From JALEVB01 sp022768265 (GTDB taxonomy: Bacteria; Bacillota_I; Bacilli_A; Erysipelotrichales; Erysipelotrichaceae), in the NCBI GenBank assembly GCA_034168985.1, contig JAXFJE010000023.1, positions 19,182-83,181 of the forward strand: a DNA stretch of 64,000 nt, written 5' to 3'. A model generated the notes under the pieces. That model was not told the origin of the DNA. It did no database searches and worked only from the letters and a program-made list of their open reading frames with translations. This document shows positions 17,233-25,925 of the stretch, in pieces (positions within the stretch are counted from its first letter, which is position 1; every line of letters begins with the position of its first letter). The position numbers were made by a program, and so were the translations under genes.

Positions 17233-18459
17233 TTAAGCTTTTTTCGTCGGGATTTCTTGCGCTAATTCGAAGCCTTTTTTCGCTATGATGACCGCAATGA
17301 CCTCATTGATGACAGCGGCGGCAGCAATCGTACCTTGAATGATCTGAGCACTTTTAGGATCAGGTCCTTGTAAGATCGAAACCGCAATTCCAGTAAAGAC
17401 CAATGATACTCCTGAATGCGGAAGCAAGGTCAAACCAAGATATTTTTTTTCCGTTGGTTCACACCCTGTCATCCACGCTCCAAAATAAGCACCAAAATAC
17501 TTACCACAAGCGCGCATGATGATATAAACGGCTGTAAATGCGCCTGCCCCTAAGATCAAATGATAATCTAGTGGCGCTCCTAAATTTAAGATCACCACGA
17601 TCATCGCGATACCAAGACATGGACCAAAGCTATCCATCAAGCTATGCAAACGCTCCATAGAGATCATATTTGCAAAGGTTGCGGAAAAAGCCATCCCGAT
17701 CAACATGAAATTTAAAACCGGTTTAGGCATGATCAAGTGATTGAACAACTCACCAACCACCGTGGTAAAGACGATCAAAGCGATCAATAACCCTAGGCTA
17801 GCTTTTTTCGAACGATCTTTTTGCAGCAGCTTACCTGCCAGCAAGCCAATCAATACGCCAATTATTAGCGGTAACAAGATGACCATGATGATCGCACTGG
17901 TTGGCAATTGCCCAACAGCTAATTTCCCGGCAACAATAGCAATCGTGATAAAAAACATCACACAGCCCACGATATCATCCAAAGCCGCCATCGGGATCAA
18001 GGTATTGGTAACTGGCCCTTTTGCTTTAAATTCTCTAACGATCGATAAAGCTGGGGCTGGCGCTGTTGCCAAGGCAATACCGCCAAAAACAAATGCTAGA
18101 TAAATTGGAATATCCATAAAGTAGAAGATCAAGCTAAATGCCAACGCAACCACGAAATAGGTACCTAATGATTGGGTAAGGGTCGTGATGATGATCGCTT
18201 TCCCTGATTTTTTGATCTTTTGCCAAACAAGCTCTGTTCCAATCATCAAACCAACGCTACATTCAAATAAATGGATCATCTTTTCATACCAAAAGGCCTG
18301 TAAGATCGTTTCATCAACCAAGCCTACGGCACAAGGTCCCAAGATCATCCCTGTAATCAACCACCCTAAGATCGAAGGCATCTTGATCTTGGCAAATAAA
18401 CGGCCGGCAAAATAAGCTATGACCACACATAATAACAATCGCATTAAAGATATCATCAT
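17233..18459 (-). CDS. CPA2-type cation:proton antiporter
   Basis: 408 residues with about 12 membrane helices and no cytoplasmic regulatory domain. The first helix and loop (AGRLFAKIKMPSILGWLITG) and the A-L-D-D-I-V-G stretch mid-protein match Kef/NapA-type exchangers; the paired Asp of ALDD is the expected ion-binding site. It exchanges Na+ or K+ for H+. ATG 18459 shares its A with the TGA of the upstream TetR gene and follows GGGAG by six bases; an upstream TTG at 18462 is less likely. Expression is likely controlled by that regulator. Confidence 0.85.
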   Translation of the reverse strand: MMISLMRLLLCVVIAYFAGRLFAKIKMPSILGWLITGMILGPCAVGLVDETILQAFWYEKMIHLFECSVGLMIGTELVWQKIKKSGKAIIITTLTQSLGTYFVVALAFSLIFYFMDIPIYLAFVFGGIALATAPAPALSIVREFKAKGPVTNTLIPMAALDDIVGCVMFFITIAIVAGKLAVGQLPTSAIIMVILLPLIIGVLIGLLAGKLLQKDRSKKASLGLLIALIVFTTVVGELFNHLIMPKPVLNFMLIGMAFSATFANMISMERLHSLMDSFGPCLGIAMIVVILNLGAPLDYHLILGAGAFTAVYIIMRACGKYFGAYFGAWMTGCEPTEKKYLGLTLLPHSGVSLVFTGIAVSILQGPDPKSAQIIQGTIAAAAVINEVIAVIIAKKGFELAQEIPTKKA

Positions 18460-19079
18460 CAATCGCTCCCTTTCTCCACGATACCATATAACATGATATC
18501 CACTATCTTTAATAAGTACGTTTCGTGATCCATGATTACTTGTTTATGATCTTTATCATCACTTAGGTGCTGATAAAAATAACGATTGAACGCTTCTTGA
18601 AAAATCACTAGATAATCTAAGACGATATCTTCGTTTAAATCCTTTTTCAAAGGCAAAGATCTTAAACATGAGCGAAAATATGTCATGCAATAATCATCAA
18701 ATGGTTTACGCAATTCTTTGATCATGACCGCTAGATGGACAGGCGGTTGCAGCAACGCGGCAAAAAAGATATTAGCGTAATTAGGATTAGCTTCAAAAAA
18801 TTGTTGACGATAACTAATAAAAGTTTCCAGCTCAACTTGTGAAACACCAGCCATCTTTTGCTGCAAATACGCCAATAGTTCATCATAGCTCGCTTTAACA
18901 CATGCTAGATATAGCTCATCCTTATTTTTAAAATTGTGATACATCAAACCTTTAGAAATATGGTTATCCTGACAAATCGCATTGATCGATGAACTTTCAT
19001 AGCTATTGGTGCCAAATTCTTTCAAGGCTCCCGCCATGATCCTTCTTTTGGTTTCTAATGTTTTTTCCTGTTTTTTCAT
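18459..19079 (-). CDS. TetR-family regulator of the antiporter operon
   Basis: 206 residues. The N-terminal helix-turn-helix reads SSINAICQDNHISKGLMYHNFKNKDEL, a classical TetR DNA-binding domain, followed by an all-helical ligand domain. I chose ATG 19079, five bases after GGAGG. The longer frame opening at 19145 would translate the promoter and operator itself. It overlaps the antiporter gene and probably represses the operon, including itself, through the palindrome at 19089-19116. Confidence 0.88.
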   Translation of the reverse strand: MKKQEKTLETKRRIMAGALKEFGTNSYESSSINAICQDNHISKGLMYHNFKNKDELYLACVKASYDELLAYLQQKMAGVSQVELETFISYRQQFFEANPNYANIFFAALLQPPVHLAVMIKELRKPFDDYCMTYFRSCLRSLPLKKDLNEDIVLDYLVIFQEAFNRYFYQHLSDDKDHKQVIMDHETYLLKIVDIMLYGIVEKGSD

Positions 19080-19088
19080 AACGCCTCC

Positions 19089-19138
19089 ATATAATAGACC
19101 ACGAAGTCTATTATATGAGCGCATATTTCTACCGTCAA
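19089..19138 (-). promoter_or_regulatory. Promoter with overlapping TetR operator
   Basis: On the minus strand TTGACG (19138-19133), exactly 17 bases and TATAAT (19115-19110). A perfect 11-bp inverted repeat ATATAATAGAC / GTCTATTATAT with a 6-base centre (19089-19116) covers the -10 and the start point. Binding there would block polymerase. The adjacent TetR gene is the obvious candidate to bind it. Confidence 0.85.
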
Positions 19139-19233
19139 CCATCATTGGTCGTTAAATAGACACCATCTGCTGATTGTCTATGCGCATGATCAGCTGTTTC
19201 CGTGATATCTTCTAATAAATCCCGTTAAAAATA

Positions 19234-19242
19234 TGCTATACT
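19234..19242 (+). promoter_or_regulatory. Extended -10 promoter, possibly giving a leaderless mRNA
   Basis: TGC followed by TATACT (19237-19242). The next ATG is at 19249, about where transcription should start, and no Shine-Dalgarno is visible before it. Confidence 0.55.
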
Positions 19243-19248
19243 ATTAAC

Positions 19249-20373
19249 ATGAAAATTTTGATTGCGCCCATGAATTACATCAGTAAAAATCTTTCCTGTG
19301 CTTATAAGATCAAGCGTTTGGCACAGGCTTTTGATGATGTTGCCATCGTAGGAAATGCGGAATATCATAATAAGAACTACCCTTTCTTTCCTACCAAGAC
19401 CTTGCGCTATTCCTCCTTGCGCCTTAATCAAAATAACAAGTTGGAGATCAAAAGCTTTGATGAATTCTTATATCACTACAAATTGTTAGATAAGTTGACC
19501 TGTATCGAAGAGATCGAAACGATCATCAAAGCGATCAACGAATATAAACCTCAAGCAATCTATACTCATTATAATCTCAACGCGATCATCGCTGCTTTGC
19601 TGACCAATACCAAATGCTATGGTACCTATAGCTATTATTTGCATCGTAAAACGATCAATGCCAAGGCGATCAACGCTTTAAATCGCATCCTTTCGCACTA
19701 TCAATTGCCGCAGGTTTTATCCTTAAATGAACTATACGAAAAGTTAGATCATAAGTTCATCTTTTCTAGCGCCAACTATCAGCCTGTCGTAGAAGATGAA
19801 AAGACCACTTTTGTGGGTGAAGATATCGATGATATCTGCAGCAGCTATGATAAACACATCGTGGTAAGCCTAGCTAATGCGATCATTCCCGAAAAAAAGC
19901 AGATCAAGATCATCAAAGAAGCTTTTTTACATGGTCCCTTTGATGTCGATATGTGCAGCAACAAGACCGTTTATGATGAATATAACCTTCATATCAGTAA
20001 CAATTTGATCATGTCTAAGAGCTTAAAGGATGCCAGCGTCTTTATCCATGATGGTAGCGATGTCAACACCTACCTTGCCTTACAATATCGTGTTCCGCAG
20101 ATCATCATTACCAACAATTTTTATACCCATCAAGCTAATGCAAGCATCATGTATAAAAATAATGGCGCTTTTCGTTTAAGCCAAAGCTTATTCAACGTCA
20201 AATACATCTATGAAGATTTTAAGGCCTTGATCGATAATGACAAGTATCAAAGAAACATGCAAGAGCTTGCAGCCTATTTTCAGCCTTATGGCGGTTGCGC
20301 CAAGATCAAAGCTATCATCGAGCAAACCAACAAAAATGATCAAGAAGATCAAAGCACTAGAAATGAACTCTAG
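19249..20373 (+). CDS. GT-B-like (UDP-glycosyltransferase-type) protein
   Basis: 374 residues. Residues roughly 260-310 read HDGSDVNTYLAL, then RVPQIIITNNF, THQANA and NNGA. This matches the C-terminal donor site of GT1/MurG-like glycosyltransferases (H-G-G, G-V-P, D-Q-x-x-N-A, G), with HDG in place of HGG. The N-terminal Rossmann half begins MKILIAPMNYIS. The acceptor is unknown. It is alone on the plus strand with its own promoter and terminator. I see no ribosome-binding site. The family is a moderately sure inference. Confidence 0.5.
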   Translation: MKILIAPMNYISKNLSCAYKIKRLAQAFDDVAIVGNAEYHNKNYPFFPTKTLRYSSLRLNQNNKLEIKSFDEFLYHYKLLDKLTCIEEIETIIKAINEYKPQAIYTHYNLNAIIAALLTNTKCYGTYSYYLHRKTINAKAINALNRILSHYQLPQVLSLNELYEKLDHKFIFSSANYQPVVEDEKTTFVGEDIDDICSSYDKHIVVSLANAIIPEKKQIKIIKEAFLHGPFDVDMCSNKTVYDEYNLHISNNLIMSKSLKDASVFIHDGSDVNTYLALQYRVPQIIITNNFYTHQANASIMYKNNGAFRLSQSLFNVKYIYEDFKALIDNDKYQRNMQELAAYFQPYGGCAKIKAIIEQTNKNDQEDQSTRNEL

Positions 20374-20388
20374 TGCTTATTTTTTTAA
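20352..20388 (+). terminator. Intrinsic terminator
   Basis: Perfect 10-bp stem AAGCACTAGA (20352-20361) / TCTAGTGCTT (20369-20378), then A and seven T. The stop codon of the glycosyltransferase-like gene is within the 3' arm. Confidence 0.85.
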
Positions 20389-22862
20389 GCGTTGATAAAG
20401 ATGAAGCGCACTTCCCCATCCATGTCTTGATGGATGCCTGAGAAGTTATTATACGCTTTGGAAGCGGATAATAGCTCATTAGCTTTATTGATCAATTCAT
20501 CCATTTGACCATTTACGCTTGTTGCTAATTGATTGATTCCCTCTTGATCAAAGCTAGTCATGCCTTGATGTAATTGCTTAGCACCATCATCTAACTGTTT
20601 CGCCCCAGCGACCAACAAATTTGAACCATCTTGCAAGCTATCGATGCCATTAACTAGTTTATTAGCGCCATCATTTAATTGACTGCTACCTTTAGCCAAG
20701 CTATCTGCGCCTTGGGTAAGCTTATCCATGCCTGATGCTAAACCTTGTTCGCTTGCGACACCTTGATATAATTGTTGACTGCCGTTGGCTAATAAGGCTA
20801 AACCTTTATCGACTTGTGGCAATAGACCGTTTTCACCATTCACAGCGGCATTTAAACTTGCGCTACCTTGAGCGACTAGTTCGATGCCACCTGCTAAAAC
20901 TTCGCTACCTTGTTGTAGCTGCGTAGCTCCTGGCAATAAGGTAGTTGCCATGCTTTGTTGTAATTGTTGCATGCCATTTACGATTCCCGCATTATCTCCT
21001 TGCTGCCCATTCATTGCTACATTAACCTGACTAGCAGCTTGCAACAAGCTACCTAGCGAACCATTTAATTGCTTTAAGCCATCATTGATACCTTGGGCTA
21101 AGGTCAAAGCTTGTTCCGTGTTAGGATTGCTCAATGTCAAGGTATAATTATCAATGCTGCCATATGCATTGTTGATCACGATATCATTAAGGATGACATC
21201 TTCTAAAGTGGCATTAGAGATATAGGCATCTGCTAGCGTTACTGTAGTATCCATCGTTTTTGGTTGTTGAAGATTAGTGATCGCTTGATTGATAGCGGCC
21301 ACCGTTTCGGGATTAGCTTCTTGATCAAGATGGGCTAGGGCTTCATTTAAGCTAGCGATAACCTCACCATATAAGCTATTTCCATCCACTGCAACTTGCA
21401 CACTGCCACTCGCACTGCCCCGCGCATTAGCACTTACCCTCGCACTAACATCACCATGGACATTATTTAAAGCTATATCTTGCAAATTAACATTAACCTG
21501 TTGTTGGCTATTATCCTTCATTTGTTGCAACAAAGCTTTTAATTGTTCACTGCTTTGATCCAAAGCACTTACTGCTTGTTGCCCTTGACCTAAGCCAGCA
21601 TTGATTGCTGTTGTTGCTTGGGCAACCCCATTTATCCCTTCTGCTAATTTTCCTGTTGCTTCACTTGCTTGACTAATTCCTTGTTGTAAGGCTCCACTAC
21701 CATTTTTTAAGGCATTGGCCCCATCTTTGATGCTTAAAACGCCTTGTTGTTGATTACCTTTGTTCATAGCGTCATCGATCATTTGAACTCCTTTACTTAA
21801 AGCTGGCAACGCTTGTTCGGCTTTTAATTGGGCTTCCATGCTTAAGATGCCATCATGCAAGCTTTTTAAACCAGGAACCAATTCTTCTTTAACTTTAGTG
21901 TTAGCTGTTTGCAAACCTTCGTGTAAGTTATTAGCGCCAGCTTTAAGTGAACTGCTGCCATCCACCAATAAATTACCGCCTTCTGCTAATTTTGTGATTC
22001 CAGCTATTAGCTCATTCGATTTTAGATTTAAGGTATCCAAGCCATCTGCCAAGGTCTTAGAACCAACTACCAGTTGTTGTGAAGCATCTTGTAGTTGAGC
22101 TATTGCTGTTTCTAGCTTATCAACGGTATCGATCTTATCTAATTCTAGCTCATTGAAGATGCTATTGGTTGCGATCGTAACACTATCCAATCTTTCAAAA
22201 TCTTTAACTTGGGCTTCAAAATTAAATTCACTTGGAATATCAATTCCCTCAATACCTAGCTCATTGCTTAAGGAAGGAATGCCAAAACCAACGATGATAT
22301 GACGATCACCATCTGATAAGATATTCCCATTATCGATCTTAAGCTGACTAAAATGTTGTTCATCAGCCATGATGCTGGTTACCATCACAAATGGCACATA
22401 ATCTTTCGTGTTAGCTAAGCTATTTTCATAATGATAAGTTACTTTTAAATGCCCGCTTTTTCCTTTTAGTTCTTGTAGATCCATTTTTTTACCATCTAAT
22501 TCATACGTTATGCTAAGGGCTACTGGTAATTGTTGATCAGTGGTCCCTTGATAACAAATATCCTGTTTATCAACTTGCCATTGCAAAGCTTGATCATCTT
22601 GCGCAAAGCTTTCATTGCCTTTGACATTAGCGATTTGCTGCAAGTTGGAAATATCATCAACATTTTTCAAGCCTTGAACATTTTGTAACAAATCTGAAAC
22701 GATCACTTCTTGTTTATGACCTTCACCATCGATCTTGACATAGACGGTTTCATCTTTTTTGACTTTATCTTCCTTAGCATTGACGTTAAGAACATTAACG
22801 CTTGCGCTCATCATTAACATCATTGCTAAGCCATAATTACATATCTTCCCAATTCTTTTCAT
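20385..22862 (-). CDS. Secreted LxxG-heptad repeat protein, partner of the MMPL exporter
   Basis: 825 residues. A signal peptide (basic MKRIGK, then a Met/Leu/Ala-rich core to about residue 29) is followed by a folded N-terminal part. Then come long runs of the x-x-x-L-x-x-G heptad (LADGL, LAEGG, LVDGS, LKAGA and many more), interrupted near the middle by a Gly/Ser/Val segment. This is the heptad of YhgE/Pip proteins, but the usual C-terminal membrane helices are missing. ATG 22862 follows GGAGG by eight bases, which lies in the last codons of the MMPL gene. It may be the extracytoplasmic arm of that transporter. Function not proven. Confidence 0.75.
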   Translation of the reverse strand: MKRIGKICNYGLAMMLMMSASVNVLNVNAKEDKVKKDETVYVKIDGEGHKQEVIVSDLLQNVQGLKNVDDISNLQQIANVKGNESFAQDDQALQWQVDKQDICYQGTTDQQLPVALSITYELDGKKMDLQELKGKSGHLKVTYHYENSLANTKDYVPFVMVTSIMADEQHFSQLKIDNGNILSDGDRHIIVGFGIPSLSNELGIEGIDIPSEFNFEAQVKDFERLDSVTIATNSIFNELELDKIDTVDKLETAIAQLQDASQQLVVGSKTLADGLDTLNLKSNELIAGITKLAEGGNLLVDGSSSLKAGANNLHEGLQTANTKVKEELVPGLKSLHDGILSMEAQLKAEQALPALSKGVQMIDDAMNKGNQQQGVLSIKDGANALKNGSGALQQGISQASEATGKLAEGINGVAQATTAINAGLGQGQQAVSALDQSSEQLKALLQQMKDNSQQQVNVNLQDIALNNVHGDVSARVSANARGSASGSVQVAVDGNSLYGEVIASLNEALAHLDQEANPETVAAINQAITNLQQPKTMDTTVTLADAYISNATLEDVILNDIVINNAYGSIDNYTLTLSNPNTEQALTLAQGINDGLKQLNGSLGSLLQAASQVNVAMNGQQGDNAGIVNGMQQLQQSMATTLLPGATQLQQGSEVLAGGIELVAQGSASLNAAVNGENGLLPQVDKGLALLANGSQQLYQGVASEQGLASGMDKLTQGADSLAKGSSQLNDGANKLVNGIDSLQDGSNLLVAGAKQLDDGAKQLHQGMTSFDQEGINQLATSVNGQMDELINKANELLSASKAYNNFSGIHQDMDGEVRFIFINA

Positions 22863-22866
22863 CTTT

Positions 22867-24939
22867 TTATCCTCCAATTTTTGTCATTTGCGCCGTCGTG
22901 TGGCATATCATCCGATCAAAGACCATCAACATTGCTGGTAAAATCAAGATAACTACAAACATGCTGATGATAGCTCCTCTAGCCATCAACAAACAAAGGG
23001 CCGAGATCATATCGATATCCGAATACAAGCCAACGCCAAAGGTTGCCGCAAAGAAACCCAAAGCCGAAACGATGATCGAATTGATGGAAGTTGCTAAAGC
23101 AATCTCAACCGCTTCTTGACGCTTTTTACCATCACAGCGTTCTTTTTTATATCGGGTGGTCATCAGAATTGCATAATCGACGGTAGCCCCAAGCTGTATG
23201 GTCCCAATAACGATCGACGCGATAAACGGTAATTCGGTATGGGTGTAATAAGGAATACCCATATTGATGAAGATCGCCAGTTCGATAACAGCTACCAAAA
23301 TGACTGGTAACAACAGCGATTTAAAAGAGATGGCAATGATCAAAAAGATCAAAACGATCGAAATTGCACTAACCACCTTAAAGTCATTATTGGTGATATT
23401 GATCAGATCCTTGGTACATGGTGCCTCGCCAATCAACATGGCATTATCATCATATTTTTTGATGATGGTGTTGATTTGCTCACATTGCGTATTAACTTCA
23501 TCACTGGCAACCTTATACGCTGATTGCACGATCATCAATTGCCAATTATCGCTAACAAGATCATCTAACAATTGATCAGGAAGCATTTCTTTTGCGATTC
23601 CACTGCCGATGATGCTATCAGCACCAATAGCAAACTTCACACCTTCTACCTCTTGAATTTCCTTGATCATGGCCTTAGCATCTTTGCTGGCAAGATCGCT
23701 ATCCGCCAAGATCATATGCGTAGCATTCATCGCAAACTCATTTGCTAATTTATCATTAGCCTGAATACTGGCTAAATATTTAGGTAAGGTCTTATCTAGG
23801 TTGTAATACACTTGCGTATTTTTATAACCATATAAAGCGGGAAACAATAAGATCACAAACACCAGTGCTAAGATCCGATATTGTTTTACCAGCTTTTTGG
23901 CAATCGTATTCATGTTGGGCAACAATAAACGATGCCGTGTTTTATTAATCAACTTATCAAAAGTCAGGATCAAAGATGGCAAAACAGTAACACAACCTAT
24001 TACCCCCAAGATCACACCTTTAGCCATCACGATACCCATATCTTTTCCCAAGGTAAAGCTCATGAAACACAATGCAATAAATCCAGCGACCGTAGTTATC
24101 GAACTACCTAGAACCGATGAAAATGTTGCGCTGATAGCCTTAGCCATTGCGGTTTCTTGCGCTATATCTTCACTTTGTAAGTGTTCTTGATAGCTATGCC
24201 ATAAAAAGATGGAATAATCTAAGGTAACCCCTAATTGTAAAACCGCACTTAAAGCTTTAGTTATGTAGGATATTTCGTGCAAGAAGATATTGCTGCCTAG
24301 ATTGTAGATGACAGCCATCCCGATGCTTAACATAAAAAACAACGGTAAGATCCAACAATCCATAAAAATTGCCAACACGATACACGTAAGTACTACGGCA
24401 ATTAATACATATATCGGCATTTCCCGATCAGCCATCGCTTTGATATCAGTTACAACAGCTGACATGCCGCTTAGATAACATTGCTCATCACTTACCTGCC
24501 TGATCTTAGCAATAGCCTCCATCGTAGCATCCGCTGAGGTCGTATCCTCAAAGAAGATTGCCATGATGGTCGCATCATCTTGTACCATCACTTCTTTGAT
24601 CTTTTCTGGAAGCATGGCTACAGGAAATGAAGCGCCAAAAAGGTCATCATACCAAATGACATCTGCTACACCAGGGATGTTTGCTAGCTTCGCCTTGGTA
24701 GCCAACACATGATCATCGCTCATGCCTTCGACGATCTCAATTGCAAACGCCCCCTTTTGAAATTCCGCCATCAGGATATCTTGGCCTTGCATCGTATCGA
24801 TATCTTCAGGCAAATAATACAAGATATCATAATTAACCCTCGTATGAAGATATCCAAAGATCGATGGTATCAACAATAAGACACAGATCATCAAGATCAA
24901 GATCTTATGTTTAACGATCTGTTGTGAAATTTTACTCAT
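22867..24939 (-). CDS. MMPL/RND-family membrane exporter
   Basis: 690 residues in two similar halves. Each has an N-terminal helix, a large extracytoplasmic domain (starting NYDILYYLPE and YYNLDKTLPK) and a bundle of about five helices. This is the RND/MMPL layout; such proteins move lipids, glycolipids or drugs. LDYSIFLWH and VDYAILMT are the conserved Asp-Tyr segments of the two halves. It is first in an operon with the LxxG protein and is divergent from a TetR gene whose operators overlap its promoter. Confidence 0.88.
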   Translation of the reverse strand: MSKISQQIVKHKILILMICVLLLIPSIFGYLHTRVNYDILYYLPEDIDTMQGQDILMAEFQKGAFAIEIVEGMSDDHVLATKAKLANIPGVADVIWYDDLFGASFPVAMLPEKIKEVMVQDDATIMAIFFEDTTSADATMEAIAKIRQVSDEQCYLSGMSAVVTDIKAMADREMPIYVLIAVVLTCIVLAIFMDCWILPLFFMLSIGMAVIYNLGSNIFLHEISYITKALSAVLQLGVTLDYSIFLWHSYQEHLQSEDIAQETAMAKAISATFSSVLGSSITTVAGFIALCFMSFTLGKDMGIVMAKGVILGVIGCVTVLPSLILTFDKLINKTRHRLLLPNMNTIAKKLVKQYRILALVFVILLFPALYGYKNTQVYYNLDKTLPKYLASIQANDKLANEFAMNATHMILADSDLASKDAKAMIKEIQEVEGVKFAIGADSIIGSGIAKEMLPDQLLDDLVSDNWQLMIVQSAYKVASDEVNTQCEQINTIIKKYDDNAMLIGEAPCTKDLINITNNDFKVVSAISIVLIFLIIAISFKSLLLPVILVAVIELAIFINMGIPYYTHTELPFIASIVIGTIQLGATVDYAILMTTRYKKERCDGKKRQEAVEIALATSINSIIVSALGFFAATFGVGLYSDIDMISALCLLMARGAIISMFVVILILPAMLMVFDRMICHTTAQMTKIGG

Positions 24940-24952
24940 GAAACCTCCTTAT

Positions 24953-25062
24953 TGACCGTTAGTCATTTTTTACAACGAATAATATAACGCTAAACTGACT
25001 ATTAGTCAATATTTTGTTGAAATGTTTTTTTCATTGTTTTTATACATCATTCACTTTATAAT
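24953..25062. promoter_or_regulatory. Divergent promoters with two TetR-type operators
   Basis: The 13-bp sites TGACCGTTAGTCA (24953-24965) and TGACTATTAGTCA (24996-25008) are near-identical palindromes 43 bases apart, about four helical turns. The exporter promoter on the minus strand is TTGACT (25009-25004), 17 bases, TATATT (24986-24981). Site 2 overlaps its -35, and site 1 lies in its leader. The regulator promoter on the plus strand is TTGTTT (25034-25039), 17 bases, TATAAT (25057-25062), free of both sites. Confidence 0.8.
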
Positions 25063-25085
25063 TATCTGCGTATAAGGAGATCATC

Positions 25086-25688
25086 ATGAGCAAAGTAGCA
25101 GATAACAAGCAACAAAAATTAGAAGCTCTCTATACCAGCGCTTTTAAATTATTTTTAACCAAAGGCTTTACCAAGACCTCGATCAGCGATATCGTAGACA
25201 ATGCCAATGTTGCCAAAGGCACCTTTTATTTATACTTCAAAGACAAAGAAGACATTCGCGACCGCTTGATTGCCAAAACTTCTGCTAGTTTGTTTTTAGA
25301 AGCCATCGATCAGCTAAGCCATAAAAATATCAGCAATATCGAAGATCGCATCATCTTCATCGTCGATTATGCCTTAAATTATATGCAAACGCATAAAGAT
25401 ATCTTGCGCTTCATTTCAAAAAACCTAAGCTGGGGCATCTTTAAGCATGCTTTGACTACTAACATCGATGAGCCAAATAGCAGCTTGCAAATCTATCATC
25501 GCTTATTGAATGAAAATAAAGATGTACATCTCAACGCTCCTGATATCATGTTATTTATGATCATCGAACTGACTAGTTCCGCTTGTTACAGCACGATATT
25601 AGATAATGATCCTATTCCTTTTGAACAATTAAAACCATATCTATATCAAACCATCAAAGCAATCATTCAAAATCATCTTCAAGCATAA
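25086..25688 (+). CDS. TetR/AcrR-family regulator of the exporter operon
   Basis: 200 residues. The N-terminal helix-turn-helix contains KGFTKTSISDIVDNA and AKGTFYLYFKDKEDI, typical of TetR. AAGGAGA precedes the ATG. It is divergent from the MMPL-LxxG operon and most likely represses that operon through the two palindromes between them. Its own promoter does not overlap the sites, so strong autoregulation is less certain. Confidence 0.9.
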   Translation: MSKVADNKQQKLEALYTSAFKLFLTKGFTKTSISDIVDNANVAKGTFYLYFKDKEDIRDRLIAKTSASLFLEAIDQLSHKNISNIEDRIIFIVDYALNYMQTHKDILRFISKNLSWGIFKHALTTNIDEPNSSLQIYHRLLNENKDVHLNAPDIMLFMIIELTSSACYSTILDNDPIPFEQLKPYLYQTIKAIIQNHLQA

Positions 25689-25716
25689 AAAAAAAGCCCT
25701 TTGTAAAACAAAGAGC
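25687..25716 (-). terminator. Intrinsic terminator of the putative small RNA
   Basis: On the minus strand the near-perfect stem GCTCTTTGT / ACAAAGGGC (25716-25696) is followed by nine T (25695-25687). There is no T tract on the plus strand, so it serves a minus-strand transcript. Confidence 0.8.
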
Positions 25717-25925
25717 GAAACTTAAAGCAAGATATCTAAAAGGAAAGACTAAGTTGATCAAGGTAAAATAATAAGTTGCTTTAAGCTATGGATGATAAGT
25801 GCGCTTTTATCGTTTGATAAACATATCATCACTAATTATCAAGGAAGCATTGGTCTAATTGTCCTAGCAATATTATGAGTAATTGATCAAAGATGAGGAG
25901 ATTATTACTAGGTTAGCTAATGCTA
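25690..25925 (-). ncRNA. Putative structured small RNA of about 235 nt
   Basis: A strong minus-strand promoter (25931-25959) and a terminator (25687-25716) bound a gap without a credible gene. Three separate long-range stems can form: 25903-25912 with 25863-25872 (10 bp with one G-U); 25824-25830 with 25791-25797, enclosing a 6-bp hairpin at 25806-25821; and 25776-25785 with 25721-25730 (10 bp perfect). Unpaired pyrimidine stretches TCTCCTC, GCTTCCTTG and CTTTCCTTTT resemble anti-Shine-Dalgarno seeds of Gram-positive trans-acting RNAs. It does not match any RNA family I can recognise. Existence is inference. Confidence 0.55.

Noticed and set aside
19079..19145. Longer N terminus of the antiporter regulator
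   Set aside because: It would translate through the promoter and operator; a GGAGG is correctly placed for the ATG at 19079.
20385..24939. Type VII secretion (EsaA-like) locus
   Set aside because: EsaA shares the LxxG heptads, but no WXG100, EssC or other type VII gene is nearby, and the C-terminal helices are missing.
25758..25829. A 23-codon frame within the putative small RNA
   Set aside because: No Shine-Dalgarno precedes it and its codons form part of the predicted stems.
25690..25925. Identification as 6S RNA, tmRNA, RNase P RNA or T-box
   Set aside because: Length and stems do not show the long 6S rod and central bubble, there is no tRNA-like part, and no T-box consensus was found.
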